DNA from: Hydrogenophaga sp. A37
Lineage (GTDB): Bacteria; Pseudomonadota; Gammaproteobacteria; Burkholderiales; Burkholderiaceae_C
DNA: 32,162 bases
Direction of reading: 5' to 3'
Assembly (NCBI RefSeq): GCF_002001205.1
Contig: NZ_MUNZ01000151.1
Location: 1 to 32,162, forward strand
In this document: positions 1 through 9,321 of the stretch, piece by piece
Position numbering within the stretch: the stretch's first letter is position 1
Layout of the letters: each line of letters begins with the position of its first letter
Translations under genes and position numbers: made by a program
The notes under the pieces: generated by a model
Seen by the model: the letters and a program-made list of their open reading frames with translations, nothing else
Database searches by the model: none
What the model was told of the DNA's origin: nothing

Positions 1-163
1 CCCCGGCCCCCAGGAGCCCCCTGATCTGGCGCCGGATCAGCGCCTCGCCGTCCAGCTCCAGCAGGCACTTGGGGCGGTGACCCATGCGCGATGCCGACCC
101 GGCGGCCAGCAGCACGGCGCCGAGCTGAGGGGGCGAAGTGTCGGGGGTGGCGTGAAGGTTCAT
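1..163 (-). CDS. MobA-like nucleotidyltransferase, partial (N-terminal end only)
   Basis: Only the first 54 codons are inside the window; the rest lies to the left. The visible protein starts MNLHATPDTSPP and then carries GAVLLAAGSASRMGHRPK, the nucleotide-binding start of the MobA/MocA/IspD-type NTP transferase fold (LAAGxSxRMG followed by a lysine). This is followed by the LLELDGEALIRR segment typical of molybdenum cofactor cytidylyl- or guanylyltransferase-like proteins. The family transfers a nucleotide from CTP or GTP to molybdopterin, but related members use sugar or other phosphates, so the substrate cannot be fixed from this fragment. It is divergent from ychF with a 71-base gap. The family call is fairly sure and the exact function is not. 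Confidence 0.72.
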   Translation of the reverse strand, partial: MNLHATPDTSPPQLGAVLLAAGSASRMGHRPKCLLELDGEALIRRQIRGLLGAG

Positions 164-234
164 GGTGGTGGGTGGCGAGATTACCCCGCTCAGGGCCGTC
201 GCTTACACTGGAAGGCTGTTTTTCGAGGTAAATC

Positions 235-1326
235 ATGAGTCTCCAATGCGGCATCGTGGGCCTGCCCAACGTCGGCAAATCCACCCTTTTCAACGCCCTC
301 ACCAAGGCCGGCATCGCCGCCGAAAACTACCCCTTCTGCACCATCGAGCCCAACACCGGTGTGGTGGAGGTGCCCGATCCGCGCCTGGCCCAGCTGTCGG
401 AAATCGTCCAGCCCGAGCGCGTCGTGCCGGCCATTGTGGAGTTCGTGGACATTGCCGGTCTCGTGGCCGGTGCCAGCACCGGTGAAGGCCTGGGCAACAA
501 GTTCCTGGCCCACATCCGCGAGACCGACGCCATCGTCAACGTGGTGCGCTGCTTCGAAGACGACAACGTGATTCACGTCGCCAACAAGGTCGACCCCATC
601 GCCGACATCGAAGTGATCCTCACCGAGCTCTGTCTGGCCGATCTGGCTGCGGTGGAGAAAGCCTTGCACCGCGTGCAGAAGACCGCGCGTTCGGGCGACA
701 AGGAGTCCATCAAGCTGGTGGCGATTCTGGAGAAATGCCAGGCGGCGTTGAACGACACCAAGCCCGTGCGCAGCATCGACTTCAGCAAGGAAGAGTTGCC
801 GCTGCTCAAGCAGTTTTTCCTGATCACCGCCAAGCCCGCGATGTTCGTGGCCAACGTGTCGGAAGACGGTTTCGAGAACAACCCCTTCCTGGACCGCCTG
901 CGCGCCTTCGCCGACAAGCAGAACGCGCCGGTGGTGGCGATCTGCGCCAAGATCGAAGCCGAGCTGTCCGAGATGGACGATGCCGATCGGCTCGAATTTC
1001 TGAAAGAACTGGGCCAGACCGAGCCCGGCCTCAACCGATTGATCCGCGCCGCCTACAAGCTGCTGGGGCTGCAGACCTACTTCACCGCCGGTGTGAAGGA
1101 AGTGCGCGCCTGGACCATCCACGTCGGCGACACCGGTCCGCAGGCCGCTGGCGTGATCCACACCGACTTCGAGAAGGGCTACATCCGAGCCCAGACCATC
1201 GCCTTCGACGACTTCATCCAGTTCAAGGGCGAGCAGGGTGCGAAAGACGCCGGCAAGATGCGCGCCGAAGGCAAGGAGTACGTCGTCAAGGACGGTGACG
1301 TGATGAACTTCCTGTTCAGCAGCTGA
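235..1326 (+). CDS. ychF: Redox-regulated ribosome-binding ATPase YchF
   Basis: This is the full-length (363 aa) Obg-related P-loop NTPase YchF/OLA1, a cytoplasmic protein that prefers ATP over GTP and associates with ribosomes. The P loop GLPNVGKST is at residues 9-17. The G4 motif is changed to NVSE, the change that goes with ATP specificity in this family. A coiled-coil insertion lies in the middle and the C-terminal third is the TGS domain ([11 protein letters not shown] onward, ending [11 protein letters not shown]). The ATG at 235 is preceded by GAGGTAA at 5 bases, a good ribosome binding site. A TACACT hexamer at 204-209 is a possible -10. The next gene begins 6 bases after its stop, so the two are probably co-transcribed. 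The identification is very secure. Confidence 0.97.
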   Translation: MSLQCGIVGLPNVGKSTLFNALTKAGIAAENYPFCTIEPNTGVVEVPDPRLAQLSEIVQPERVVPAIVEFVDIAGLVAGASTGEGLGNKFLAHIRETDAIVNVVRCFEDDNVIHVANKVDPIADIEVILTELCLADLAAVEKALHRVQKTARSGDKESIKLVAILEKCQAALNDTKPVRSIDFSKEELPLLKQFFLITAKPAMFVANVSEDGFENNPFLDRLRAFADKQNAPVVAICAKIEAELSEMDDADRLEFLKELGQTEPGLNRLIRAAYKLLGLQTYFTAGVKEVRAWTIHVGDTGPQAAGVIHTDFEKGYIRAQTIAFDDFIQFKGEQGAKDAGKMRAEGKEYVVKDGDVMNFLFSS

Positions 1327-1332
1327 AGCGCC

Positions 1333-2106
1333 ATGACCGACACCGGCCGGCCCGAACCCCAACGCCTGGCCAAACGCCTGGCGGCCCAGTTGCCCTGCTC
1401 GCGCAGCGACGCCGAGAACTACATCGCTGGGGGCTGGGTGCGGGTGGACGGCAAGGTGGTCGAAGAACCGATGGAGCGGGTCAGCGACAACCAGACCGTG
1501 ACGCTGGACCCCAAGGCCAAGCTGGAGCCCTTGGAGTCGATGACGCTGATCTGGCACAAGCCGGCCACCCGGGTGCTGCCCGACGAGCCGCTGCTGCCGG
1601 ACGCGCTGGCCGCCAAGTGGTTCACCAACGCCAACCGTTTTAAGGGCGACCGTTCCGGCGTGCGTCCGCTCAAGGCGCACCTGCACAAGCTGCTGCCCGT
1701 GGCGCCGCTGGGCACCAAGGCCAGCGGCCTGATGGTGTTCACGCAGAACCCGGGCGTGGCGCGCAAGATGACCGACGACGCGGCGCAGCTGGAGCATGAG
1801 TGGCTGGCCGAGGTGGCCGCCGATCCCGAGCTGGAAGACGATGCGAGGCGCGAAGCGGTGCTTCGCTCGCTGGGCAAGGCGCTGTTTTTCGACGGCTGGG
1901 CCGTGCCTTCGGCGCGCGCCAGCTGGCAGAGCGAACTGCGCCTGCGCCTGGCGATCAAGGGCAACCGCCCCGGCCAAGTGGCGCACCTGTGTGAGCGCGC
2001 CGGCCTGCAGCTCACCGCCTTGCGCCGCCTGCGGCTCGGTCGCGTTTCGTTGGCCGGTCTGCCGGTCGGCGAGTGGCGTTACCTGCTGCCCTACGAACGT
2101 TTTTGA
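1333..2106 (+). CDS. RsuA/RluB/RluF-family pseudouridine synthase homologue lacking the catalytic Asp
   Basis: The 257-aa protein has the layout of RsuA/RluF-type rRNA pseudouridine synthases: an N-terminal S4 RNA-binding domain (about residues 10-65, RLAKRLAAQLPCSRSDAENY then GGWVRVDGKVV), a catalytic-domain start at IWHKPATRVLP (73-83), and the family C-terminal block LRRLRLGRVSLAGLPVGEW. The core motif normally reads G-R-L-D-x-D-T-S/T-G-L. Here it reads APLGTKASGLMVFT (124-137), so Gly127 replaces the catalytic aspartate and the adjacent Arg is Pro125. The later K-x-Y-L-V element is HEWLAEV, again altered. S4 binding may be kept while isomerase activity is probably lost. The gene follows ychF by 6 bases and its 3' end overlaps the convergent MFS gene by 16 bases. 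The frame is intact, so it is not an obvious pseudogene. Confidence 0.85.
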   Translation: MTDTGRPEPQRLAKRLAAQLPCSRSDAENYIAGGWVRVDGKVVEEPMERVSDNQTVTLDPKAKLEPLESMTLIWHKPATRVLPDEPLLPDALAAKWFTNANRFKGDRSGVRPLKAHLHKLLPVAPLGTKASGLMVFTQNPGVARKMTDDAAQLEHEWLAEVAADPELEDDARREAVLRSLGKALFFDGWAVPSARASWQSELRLRLAIKGNRPGQVAHLCERAGLQLTALRRLRLGRVSLAGLPVGEWRYLLPYERF

Positions 2107-3263
2107 GCCCGGGCGGCCCACACGCTCAGGCCCATGGCCGACAGCATGAGCACGAGGCCGACGTTGTGCAGGTTCAGCATCTGACCCTGCGCGATCAGCA
2201 ACCCACCCAACGCCGCCCCCAGGCCCTGACCGGCGTAGATGGCCGAGGTATTGAGTGCCACGGTCGCGGGGGCGAGCACAGGTGACAGCTGCACCAGTCG
2301 CGCCTGCTGAGCCGAGTTGGCCGCAAAGCAGCCGAGCGCCCAAGGCACCATCACCAGCGCCTGCACCCAGAGGCTGTGGCGGCCCAGCGGCCAGATCGCC
2401 AGGCTCAGGGCCATCAGGCACAAGGTGAGCCACACCGCGCGCGGCGCTCCCAGGCGGTCCACCCAACGCGTGAGCGCCACATTGCCCGCCAGGCCAAACG
2501 CACCGAACCACAGGAACAACAGCGAGAGCGTGGTGGCGCTGGTGGCCAGCGTCTGTTGGAGGTAGGGCGCGAAATACGCAAACAGAATGAACTGCCCGAA
2601 GCCCGAGAGCAGGGTCACGCCCAGGGTCAACATCAGCGGCGCCGAGCCCAGGGTCTGGCGCCAGGCGTCGCGCGACAGGGCGGCGGGGCGGATGCCGTCG
2701 GGCATGGCGCGCCAGACCCAGGCCGCGCTGAGCATGGCCATCACAGCCACCAGGCCAAACGCCCAGCGCCAGCCGAACGCACCGCCGATCCAGGCCGAGA
2801 GCGGCATGCCCAGGACCGAGGCCACCGACCAGCCCATGAAGACAAAGGTGATGGCGCGCCCGCGCTGCTCGGGCGACACCATCAGGCCCACGCTGGCGGC
2901 CGCCTGGGGCGTGAAGATGGCCGGCGAGATTACGGCGAGCACGCGCAGCGGCAGCAGTGCGCCGTAGCTGGGCGCGAGGGCGCTCAGGCCCATGAGCAAC
3001 CCGTACCAGAGCAGCGACAGCGTGAGCAGGCGGCGGCGGTCCCAGCCGGCGACCAGGGTGGCAAACACCGGCGCGCCCAGCCCCATGAGGATGGCGCCGG
3101 CGGTGATCAGTTGCCCCGCCTGCGGGATGGACACCTCCAGCGACTGGCTGATGTCGTTGAGCGTGCCCGGCACGGCCATGATGCCGGTGCCGATGACGAA
3201 GTTGCCCATCATCAAGGCCCAGAGCGCGGGCGTCGGCGAGGCGCTGGAGCGGGGAAGGGTCAT
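2091..3263 (-). CDS. MFS transporter, DHA1/AraJ-like efflux family
   Basis: A 390-aa integral membrane protein with about twelve hydrophobic segments in two halves. The first half has FVIGTGIMAVPGTLNDI, then ITAGAILMGLGAPVFATLVAGWDRR, which matches the MFS loop 2-3 signature (G-x-x-x-D-R-R) after TM2. A second half begins near SAPLMLTLGVTLLSGFG. The lack of a large hydrophilic domain and the 390-residue length fit the DHA1 drug:proton antiporter or arabinose/sugar efflux (AraJ, YdhP) subfamily. The substrate cannot be read from sequence. The neighbours are not functionally linked: the gene is convergent with the pseudouridine-synthase homologue, overlapping its end by 16 bases, and lies downstream of yqaA on the same strand. 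No clear ribosome binding site precedes the ATG. Confidence 0.88.
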   Translation of the reverse strand: MTLPRSSASPTPALWALMMGNFVIGTGIMAVPGTLNDISQSLEVSIPQAGQLITAGAILMGLGAPVFATLVAGWDRRRLLTLSLLWYGLLMGLSALAPSYGALLPLRVLAVISPAIFTPQAAASVGLMVSPEQRGRAITFVFMGWSVASVLGMPLSAWIGGAFGWRWAFGLVAVMAMLSAAWVWRAMPDGIRPAALSRDAWRQTLGSAPLMLTLGVTLLSGFGQFILFAYFAPYLQQTLATSATTLSLLFLWFGAFGLAGNVALTRWVDRLGAPRAVWLTLCLMALSLAIWPLGRHSLWVQALVMVPWALGCFAANSAQQARLVQLSPVLAPATVALNTSAIYAGQGLGAALGGLLIAQGQMLNLHNVGLVLMLSAMGLSVWAARAQKRS

Positions 3264-3318
3264 GGGGGTCCGGGTGGGCAGCGGGTTCGTCAGTATCGGT
3301 GTGAACCTGCCCGCGTGC

Positions 3319-3834
3319 TCAGACGGGGAGTCCCCCTGGGAACACCTTGAGCAGCAAGACCGTCAAGATCAGGTAGCGCAGCAGCTTGCCCACCGCCATG
3401 TAGCCCACGCAGGGCCAGAACGGAAACTTGAGCCAGCCGGCCACGACGCACAGCGGGTCGCCAATGAGGGGCAGCCACGCCATCAGGCAGGCCTTGGGGC
3501 CGAAGCGCTGCAACCAGCGCAGGGCGTGCAGCTCGGTGGGTTGGTGTCGCGCCTTGTCGATCACACGGTGCGCGCCCAGGCCCATGAACCAGCTCACCGC
3601 ACCGCCCAGGGTGTTGCCCAGCGTGGCCACAGCGATGGCGGGCCAGAACAGATCGGGGTTGAGCTTGAGCAGGCCAAACAGCGCCGCTTCTGACCCCACC
3701 GGCAGCAAGGTGGCGGACAGCAGCGACACCACAAACAGCGCGCCCAGACCTGCTTCGGGCATGGCCAACCAGTGCAACAGGGAAACAAGCCAGTCGGGCA
3801 TGGGCGGGAAGTGCTGTGAAAGAGGCGAGAGCAT
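3319..3834 (-). CDS. YqaA/DedA-type SNARE-associated membrane protein
   Basis: The 171-aa inner-membrane protein matches the YqaA branch of the DedA/VTT (SNARE-associated Golgi) family. The recognisable parts are LLSATLLPVGSEAALFGLL, then VATLGNTLGGAVSWFMGLG, and near the end WLPLIGDPLCVVAGWLKFPF, the conserved proline/glycine-rich re-entrant segment. DedA relatives act in phospholipid flipping and envelope homeostasis; the role of the YqaA branch is unknown. I chose the ATG at 3834 because the first strongly hydrophobic segment follows closely and a weak AGCAGG lies upstream. An ATG at 3801 (MPDWLVSLL) is the alternative, and longer in-frame extensions run into the dusB promoter region. It is divergent from dusB. 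Family call sure, start less so. Confidence 0.85.
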   Translation of the reverse strand: MLSPLSQHFPPMPDWLVSLLHWLAMPEAGLGALFVVSLLSATLLPVGSEAALFGLLKLNPDLFWPAIAVATLGNTLGGAVSWFMGLGAHRVIDKARHQPTELHALRWLQRFGPKACLMAWLPLIGDPLCVVAGWLKFPFWPCVGYMAVGKLLRYLILTVLLLKVFPGGLPV

Positions 3835-3859
3835 ATCGCCTGCTGAAAAAAGAGGCAGA

Positions 3860-3865
3860 TACAAT
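3860..3865 (+). promoter_or_regulatory. Possible -10 element (TACAAT) ahead of dusB
   Basis: TACAAT lies 69 bases before the dusB ATG within the divergent yqaA-dusB gap. It differs from TATAAT at one base. No convincing -35 hexamer is seen 17 bases upstream. The call rests on the hexamer and position only. Confidence 0.35.
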
Positions 3866-3934
3866 GCCCCTCCCCGGTCGCAGCTTTGCCGATGGTCGGG
3901 ACCGCACCCCACCCCACCGAATTCATCCCGCGCC

Positions 3935-4975
3935 ATGCAACTGGGCCCGTACACCCTGCCGAATGCTTTGTTTGTCGCGCCCATGGCTGGCGTGACGGAC
4001 CGGCCGTTTCGCAAGCTCTGCAAGCGGCTGGGCGCGGGCTACGCGGTGAGCGAGATGGTGACCTCGCGGCCCGACTTGCAAGACAGCCTGAAGACTTCGC
4101 GCCGCGCCGACCACAGTGGCGAGCCAGGACCGATCGCGGTGCAGATCGCCGGCACCGACGCGGCCATGATGGCAGACGCCGCGCGCTACAACATTCAGCG
4201 CGGTGCGCAGATCATCGACATCAACATGGGCTGCCCGGCCAAGAAGGTCTGCAACAAGTGGGCGGGTTCTGCGCTGATGCAGGATGAGGCCCTGGCCATC
4301 GAGATTGTCGAAGCCGTGGTGGCCGCGGCCGCGCCGCACGGGGTGCCGGTCACGCTCAAGATGCGCACCGGCTGGTGTGCCGACGTGCGCAATGCGCCCA
4401 CCCTGGCGCTGGCGGCCGAAGCCGCCGGCGTGCAGATGCTCACCGTGCACGGTCGCACCCGCGAGCAGGGCTACAAGGGTTTTGCCGAACACGACACCGT
4501 GGCCCACATCAAGAGCCGCGTGAAGATCCCGGTGGTGGCCAACGGCGACATCAGCAGCCCGCAGCAGGCGCGCGACGTGCTGCAGCGCACCGGCGCCGAC
4601 GCCATCATGATCGGTCGCGCCGCTCAGGGTCGGCCCTGGATCTTTCGCGAGATCGCGCACTTTCTGGCCACGGGCGAGGCGCTGCCACCGCCCGATCTGA
4701 TGGAGGTCAAGACATGGTTGCTTGATCACCTGGAAGATCACTACAGTCTCTATGGCGAATTCACCGGCGTGCGCAGCGCGCGCAAGCACCTGGGCTGGTA
4801 CGCACACGCACTGCCTCTTCCCTCCGGTGCGGCGGCGGTGTTCCGCCACCGCATCAACACCTTGACCACAGCGCAGGCGCAGCTGGCCTGCGTGCGCGAC
4901 AGTTTTGACGCCTGGGCCGCCTTCGGGCCCGACCACAACATGACCCGAGAAGACAACTGGAAACTGGCCGCATGA
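3935..4975 (+). CDS. dusB: tRNA-dihydrouridine synthase B
   Basis: A 346-aa FMN-dependent TIM-barrel enzyme that reduces uridine to dihydrouridine in the tRNA D-loop using NADPH. Visible motifs are [13 protein letters not shown] near the N-terminus (FMN contact), [13 protein letters not shown] with the catalytic Cys100, [19 protein letters not shown], and VANGDISS followed by [12 protein letters not shown] for phosphate binding. The length and the [11 protein letters not shown] end fit the family. The immediate overlap with fis (ATGA at 4972-4975) is the classical dusB-fis arrangement of proteobacteria and favours DusB over DusA or DusC. I chose the ATG at 3935 because homologous sequence starts at [17 protein letters not shown]; the frame stays open much further upstream, but that stretch overlaps yqaA and has no family similarity. 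Confidence 0.96.
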   Translation: MQLGPYTLPNALFVAPMAGVTDRPFRKLCKRLGAGYAVSEMVTSRPDLQDSLKTSRRADHSGEPGPIAVQIAGTDAAMMADAARYNIQRGAQIIDINMGCPAKKVCNKWAGSALMQDEALAIEIVEAVVAAAAPHGVPVTLKMRTGWCADVRNAPTLALAAEAAGVQMLTVHGRTREQGYKGFAEHDTVAHIKSRVKIPVVANGDISSPQQARDVLQRTGADAIMIGRAAQGRPWIFREIAHFLATGEALPPPDLMEVKTWLLDHLEDHYSLYGEFTGVRSARKHLGWYAHALPLPSGAAAVFRHRINTLTTAQAQLACVRDSFDAWAAFGPDHNMTREDNWKLAA

Positions 4976-5211
4976 GCTCCCACAACAACCTGCACGACTG
5001 CGTGCGTGCCAGCCTCGAAGCGTACTTTCAAGACCTCGACGGCACCGACCCCGCCGGCCTGCACGACATGCTGGTCAAAGCGGTCGAAAAGCCGCTGCTC
5101 GAAGTCGTGATGCAGCAGTCGCAGAACAACCAGTCGCGCGCCGCTCAATGGCTGGGCCTGAACCGCAACACCTTGCGCAAGAAGCTGCTGGAACACAAGC
5201 TCATCGATTGA
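4972..5211 (+). CDS. fis: Fis-family DNA-binding protein
   Basis: This 79-aa nucleoid-associated protein is shorter than E. coli Fis (98 aa), as is usual in betaproteobacteria. The C-terminal half is a clear Fis-type helix-turn-helix, [20 protein letters not shown], with the preceding helix [12 protein letters not shown] giving the dimer core. The N-terminal arm that in E. coli Fis activates Hin invertase is reduced here. Fis bends DNA and modulates transcription of rRNA and many other promoters. The start codon overlaps the dusB stop by 4 bases (ATGA), implying translational coupling, and purH follows after 53 bases. Confidence 0.93.
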   Translation: MSSHNNLHDCVRASLEAYFQDLDGTDPAGLHDMLVKAVEKPLLEVVMQQSQNNQSRAAQWLGLNRNTLRKKLLEHKLID

Positions 5212-5264
5212 GCCGCCTCGCCCTTGCACGAATCGAATTCAAAACCTCCCCGAGATCCCTTCCC

Positions 5265-6851
5265 ATGCGAGCACTCATCTCCGTCTCCGACAAGACCGGC
5301 ATCGTCGAACTGGCCCAGACCCTGCACGGGTTGGGCGTGTCCCTGATCTCCACCGGTGGCACCGCCAAGCTGCTGGCCGAGAAGGGCTTGCCGGTCACCG
5401 AAGTGGCCGAGGTCACGGCCTTTCCCGAAATGTTGGACGGCCGCGTCAAGACCCTGCACCCCAAGGTGCACGGCGGCCTGTTGGCCCGCCGCGATGTGCC
5501 CGAACACATGGCCGCGCTGAAGGCGCACGGCATCGACACCATCGACCTGCTGATCGTCAACCTCTACCCGTTTGAAGCCACCGTGGCCAAGCCCGGCTGC
5601 ACGCTGGAAGACGCCATCGAGAACATCGACATCGGCGGCCCGGCCATGGTGCGCAGCGCCGCCAAGAACTGGAAAGACGTGGCGGTGTTGACCGACGCGG
5701 CCCAGTACTCGGCCGTGATCGACGAACTCAAGGCCAGCGGCCAACTCAGCGACAAGACGCGCTTCGCCCTGTCGGTCGCCGCGTTCAACCGCATCAGCCA
5801 GTACGACGGCGCCATCAGCGACTACCTCTCGTCGATTCAATTCGAAGAAGGCGCCAGCGTTCCGAAGCGCGCCGAGTACTCCAGCCAGTCCAACGGCCGC
5901 TTCGTCAAGCTGCAAGACCTGCGCTACGGCGAGAACCCGCACCAGAGCGCCGCCTTCTACCGCGACCTCTACCCCGCGCCCGGTTCGCTGGTGACCGCCA
6001 AGCAGTTGCAGGGCAAGGAGCTGAGCTACAACAACATCGCCGACGCCGACGCGGCCTGGGAATGCGTCAAGAGTTTTGACGTGGCCGCATGCGTGATCGT
6101 GAAGCACGCCAACCCCTGCGGCGTGGCCGTGGGCAAGGATGCTCTGGAGGCTTACAGCAAGGCCTTCCAGACCGACCCGACCAGCGCCTTCGGCGGCATC
6201 ATCGCGCTGAACCGCGTGCTTGACGGCGCAGGCGCTCAAGCCATCAGCAAGCAGTTCGTCGAGGTGCTCATGGCGCCTGGCTACACGCCCGAAGCGCTGG
6301 AGGTTTTTAAGGCCAAGGCCAATGTGCGCGTGCTGGAAATCGCGCTGCCGCCCGGTGGCCCCACCGCGTGGGACAAGGGTCTGAACCTCAACGACGTGAA
6401 GCGCATCGGCTCAGGTCTGCTGATGCAGAGCGCCGACAACCATGTGCTGCAGCGCGCCGACCTGAAGGTCGTGACCAAACTGCAGCCGACTGAGCAGCAA
6501 CTGGACGACCTGCTGTTCGCCTGGAAGGTGGCGAAGTTCGTGAAGTCCAACGCCATCGTGTTCTGCAAGGACGGCATGACCATGGGTGTGGGCGCCGGCC
6601 AGATGAGCCGCCTCGATTCGGCCCGCATCGCCAGCATCAAGGCCGGCCACGCGAACCTGACGCTGCAGGGAACCGCCGTGGCCAGCGACGCCTTCTTCCC
6701 GTTCCGCGACGGTCTGGATGTGGTGGTGGACGCGGGTGCTACGTGCGTCATTCAACCCGGTGGCTCGATGCGCGATCAGGAAGTGATCGATGCGGCGGAT
6801 GAGCGTGGTGTGGTGATGGTGTACAGCGGCGTGCGCCATTTCCGTCACTGA
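5265..6851 (+). CDS. purH: Bifunctional AICAR formyltransferase/IMP cyclohydrolase
   Basis: The 528-aa protein catalyses the last two steps of de novo purine synthesis: formylation of AICAR with 10-formyl-THF, then ring closure to IMP. The N-terminal IMP cyclohydrolase (MGS-like) domain opens with [17 protein letters not shown] and holds [11 protein letters not shown] and [14 protein letters not shown]. The C-terminal transformylase domain holds [15 protein letters not shown], the catalytic-site segment [11 protein letters not shown], and [12 protein letters not shown]. The length equals the family norm. The ATG at 5265 was chosen because the conserved domain starts there; an in-frame extension back to 5148 overlaps fis. 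It is the last gene before a terminator at 6893-6912. Confidence 0.97.
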   Translation: MRALISVSDKTGIVELAQTLHGLGVSLISTGGTAKLLAEKGLPVTEVAEVTAFPEMLDGRVKTLHPKVHGGLLARRDVPEHMAALKAHGIDTIDLLIVNLYPFEATVAKPGCTLEDAIENIDIGGPAMVRSAAKNWKDVAVLTDAAQYSAVIDELKASGQLSDKTRFALSVAAFNRISQYDGAISDYLSSIQFEEGASVPKRAEYSSQSNGRFVKLQDLRYGENPHQSAAFYRDLYPAPGSLVTAKQLQGKELSYNNIADADAAWECVKSFDVAACVIVKHANPCGVAVGKDALEAYSKAFQTDPTSAFGGIIALNRVLDGAGAQAISKQFVEVLMAPGYTPEALEVFKAKANVRVLEIALPPGGPTAWDKGLNLNDVKRIGSGLLMQSADNHVLQRADLKVVTKLQPTEQQLDDLLFAWKVAKFVKSNAIVFCKDGMTMGVGAGQMSRLDSARIASIKAGHANLTLQGTAVASDAFFPFRDGLDVVVDAGATCVIQPGGSMRDQEVIDAADERGVVMVYSGVRHFRH

Positions 6852-6860
6852 GCGGTGGTT

Positions 6861-6885
6861 ACCCCCTCTCCCTCTGGGAGGGGGT
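6861..6885. repeat. GC-rich hairpin of a dispersed type after purH
   Basis: ACCCCCTC at 6861-6868 pairs with GAGGGGGT at 6878-6885, enclosing a short C/T-rich loop. Sequences like 'ccctctgggagggggttgggatgagggc' in broken form are, from memory, common intergenic elements in many GC-rich proteobacteria. No second copy is seen in this window. It directly precedes the stronger tetraloop hairpin at 6893. Confidence 0.45.
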
Positions 6886-6892
6886 TGGGATG

Positions 6893-6912
6893 AGGGCTCT
6901 TCGGAGCCCTTT
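6893..6912 (+). terminator. UUCG-tetraloop terminator-like hairpin between purH and hemL
   Basis: AGGGCTC (6893-6899) and GAGCCCT (6904-6910) form a perfect 7-bp stem closed by the very stable C(UUCG)G tetraloop, followed by a short T run. It lies 42 bases after the purH stop and 27 bases before the convergent hemL stop, so it may serve both strands. The T tract is weak, which lowers confidence. Confidence 0.6.
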
Positions 6913-6938
6913 CCACTTTCTACAGAGATTTCTCTCGG

Positions 6939-8240
6939 CTACTGGCTCAGCAGCTTGAACACGTCCCGCGCCGCCGCCACGCTGTCCGCGATGTCCTGCG
7001 CCGTGTGCGCCGCGCTCACGAACCCGGCTTCGTACAACGCGGGCGCGATGTACACGCCGCGGTCCAGCAGGCCGTGGAACAGGGTGTTGAAGCGCGGGCC
7101 GTCGGTGGTCATGACCTTGGCGTAGTTCTGCGGGAGTTCATCGAACAGGAAGAAGCCGAACATGCCGCCCTGGCTGTCACCGCACAGCGTCACGCCTTCG
7201 GCCGCAGCGGCCGAGGTCAGGCCGCTCACCAGCGACTGCGTGGTGGCCGACAGTGCTTCATAGAAACCCGGCTTCTGGATCTCCTGCAACGTCGCCAGAC
7301 CGCAGGCCGTGGCCACCGGGTTGCCGCTCAGCGTACCGGCCTGGTACACGCCGCCCAAGGGAGCGAGCTGCTCCATCACCGCTCGCTTGGCGCCAAAGGC
7401 GGCCAGAGGCATGCCGCCTCCGATCACCTTGCCCATCACCGTCATGTCGGGTTCGAAACCGGGGATGAGCTTCGCGTACACGCTCTGCGCGCCACCGAGC
7501 GCCACGCGGAAACCCGTCATCACCTCGTCAAATGCCAGCAGCGTGCCATGCTGTGTGCACAGCTCGCGGCAGCGTTTCATGAACGGCACGCTGGCGCGCA
7601 CGAAATTCATGTTGCCCGCGATCGGCTCGATGATCAGGCAGGCCACATCGGCGCCGTGTTCGACGAAAGCGGCTTCGAGTTGCTCGATGTTGTTGTATTC
7701 GAGCACGATGGTGTGCTGCACCACCTCGGGTGGCACCCCGGCGCTCGTGGGGTTGCCAAAGGTGGCGAGGCCCGAGCCGGCTTTCACCAGCAGCGCGTCG
7801 GCATGGCCGTGGTAGCAGCCTTCGAACTTGATGATCTTCTTGCGGCCGGTGGCGCCGCGCGCCAGGCGGATCGTGCTCATGCCGGCTTCGGTGCCCGAGC
7901 TCACCAGGCGCACCATGTCGATGCTGGGCACGAGCTTGATGATGGTTTCGGCCAGTTCGACTTCGCGTTCCGTCGGCGCACCGTACGAGAAGCCTTCCAG
8001 TACCGCTTTTTGCACCGCTTCCACCACCGCAGGGTGGCCGTGGCCCAGGATCATCGGGCCCCAGGAACCGATGTAGTCGATGTACTTCTGGCCGTTGGCG
8101 TCCCAGAAATACGCGCCCTGCGCACGCTGCACGAAGCGCGGTGTGCCACCCACGGCGCGGAAGGCGCGCACGGGCGAGTTCACGCCGCCAGGGATCAGGT
8201 GCTTGGCACGTTCAAACAGGTCGAGATTGCGGTCGGTCAT
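6939..8240 (-). CDS. hemL: Glutamate-1-semialdehyde 2,1-aminomutase
   Basis: A 433-aa PLP enzyme of the class III aminotransferase fold that converts glutamate-1-semialdehyde to 5-aminolevulinate in the C5 heme pathway. Visible features are the N-terminal family block [34 protein letters not shown] (about 114-129, phosphate side), YHGHADALL, the Asp of [13 protein letters not shown] and the PLP lysine 271 in [16 protein letters not shown]. The length is normal for HemL. The ATG at 8240 starts the recognised [13 protein letters not shown] end. The thiD-like gene lies 38 bases upstream on the same strand, so they may share a transcript. The convergent purH is separated by the hairpin pair at 6861-6912. 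Confidence 0.96.
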   Translation of the reverse strand: MTDRNLDLFERAKHLIPGGVNSPVRAFRAVGGTPRFVQRAQGAYFWDANGQKYIDYIGSWGPMILGHGHPAVVEAVQKAVLEGFSYGAPTEREVELAETIIKLVPSIDMVRLVSSGTEAGMSTIRLARGATGRKKIIKFEGCYHGHADALLVKAGSGLATFGNPTSAGVPPEVVQHTIVLEYNNIEQLEAAFVEHGADVACLIIEPIAGNMNFVRASVPFMKRCRELCTQHGTLLAFDEVMTGFRVALGGAQSVYAKLIPGFEPDMTVMGKVIGGGMPLAAFGAKRAVMEQLAPLGGVYQAGTLSGNPVATACGLATLQEIQKPGFYEALSATTQSLVSGLTSAAAAEGVTLCGDSQGGMFGFFLFDELPQNYAKVMTTDGPRFNTLFHGLLDRGVYIAPALYEAGFVSAAHTAQDIADSVAAARDVFKLLSQ

Positions 8241-8278
8241 GGAGGTTCTTGTCGGGAAACGAGAGGGAACTGTGTCGA

Positions 8279-9229
8279 TCAGTGTTTTGTGGTGTCCAGC
8301 GGAAAGTCGCCGGAATCCAGACGGCTGTCAGGGGTGTCGCTTTCGGTGCTCTCGGCGGCAGCCTCGTCGTCCTGGTCATCCTCATGGGCCCAGAACAGGC
8401 GATCAGGCACGGCGTGGCCCATGCCTGGCTGAAATCCGGCGTCGAGGCATTGGTCGAGGTAGGTCAGGGCTTCCGCGCAGGCCGACTGAAGGTCTGCGCC
8501 CGAGGCGATCAGCGCGCACAGTGCCGCAGACAGCGTATCGCCTGCGCCGCTGAAGGTGGCATCGAACCGTTCGTATCGGGCCGAGGCCAGAACCGCTTCG
8601 GGACTGGCGAGGTGGCTTTCCAGGTACTGGTCAGCGGCGTTGAACCCAGTGACCAGGGTGTAAGGCACACCGTGCACGGCTGCTGCCCTGGCGATTTCGC
8701 GTGGGTTCGGTGCGCGGTCGCCCTCCCACTCGGGCAAAAGCCATCGGGAGAGTGTGCTGTGGTTGCCCACCAGCACCGTCGTCTGCGGCAACAACAATTC
8801 CACGCAGGCATCCAGGTAGGTGTCGATCTCCAGCTCATCCCACCACGACAGGTCGGGCATGTAGGTGATGACAGGCACTTCCGCGTAGTCGGTGGTGATG
8901 CCCGCAATGGCAGCGAGGTTCTCGGGGCTGCCGACAAACCCGACCTTGAAGGCTTGCACCGGCATGTCTTCGAGGGCTGCGCGTGCCTGATCGGCGACCG
9001 CCTCTTCATCAAAAGCGAAATGGTCGTGAATTTCTGAGGTGTCACGCACGTAGGTGCCGGTGACCACAGGAAGCACATGGGCCGATGCGCTGGACATGGC
9101 GGTGAGGTCGGCCGACAGGCCGCCCGCACCACTCGGATCGTTGGCGTTGAAGACCATCACGCAGGGCAGTGACGTTTCGCCGGGTTGGGCGATGGTGTCA
9201 GCGGTCGGGAGGGTGGGGGTCTGGGGCAT
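8279..9229 (-). CDS. ThiD-family hydroxymethylpyrimidine/phosphomethylpyrimidine kinase
   Basis: The 316-aa protein belongs to the PfkB/ribokinase superfamily, ThiD branch. The N-terminal substrate/Mg segment [15 protein letters not shown] corresponds to the family's GSDPSGGAGIQADL with changes, and the ATP anion-hole motif [12 protein letters not shown] lies near residues 228-240. ThiD phosphorylates HMP and HMP-P for thiamin synthesis. No other thiamin gene is nearby, and the altered N-terminal motif (AGS to NAN, GGAG to GAGG) means another substrate is possible. After about residue 280 it carries an acidic tail rich in D, E, S and T ([16 protein letters not shown]) that typical ThiD lacks. 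It is divergent from rubredoxin and upstream of hemL. Confidence 0.8.
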   Translation of the reverse strand: MPQTPTLPTADTIAQPGETSLPCVMVFNANDPSGAGGLSADLTAMSSASAHVLPVVTGTYVRDTSEIHDHFAFDEEAVADQARAALEDMPVQAFKVGFVGSPENLAAIAGITTDYAEVPVITYMPDLSWWDELEIDTYLDACVELLLPQTTVLVGNHSTLSRWLLPEWEGDRAPNPREIARAAAVHGVPYTLVTGFNAADQYLESHLASPEAVLASARYERFDATFSGAGDTLSAALCALIASGADLQSACAEALTYLDQCLDAGFQPGMGHAVPDRLFWAHEDDQDDEAAAESTESDTPDSRLDSGDFPLDTTKH

Positions 9230-9321
9230 GAAAGTGAGGAATGCGTCACGCGTTTCACCGAAGCGGTTGTCTTCGGGGATGTCCAGCAGCGAGAGTCCAC
9301 TGGCGGCCCTCTATGGGTCGA

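Noticed and set aside
190..2511. A 773-codon open frame on the minus strand
   Set aside because: It runs antisense through ychF and the pseudouridine-synthase homologue. Its composition (rich in H, Q, G, R, V) is what high-GC third positions give in an antisense frame, and no family motif is visible.
2376..3350. A 324-codon open frame on the plus strand
   Set aside because: It is antisense to the MFS transporter and very rich in R, G, A and Q without motifs; the transporter reading explains the sequence.
3428..3934. N-terminal extension of DusB back through yqaA
   Set aside because: It is antisense to yqaA and carries no Dus similarity; the barrel starts at [10 protein letters not shown].
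5148..5264. N-terminal extension of PurH
   Set aside because: It overlaps fis in another frame, and the conserved domain starts at the ATG at 5265.
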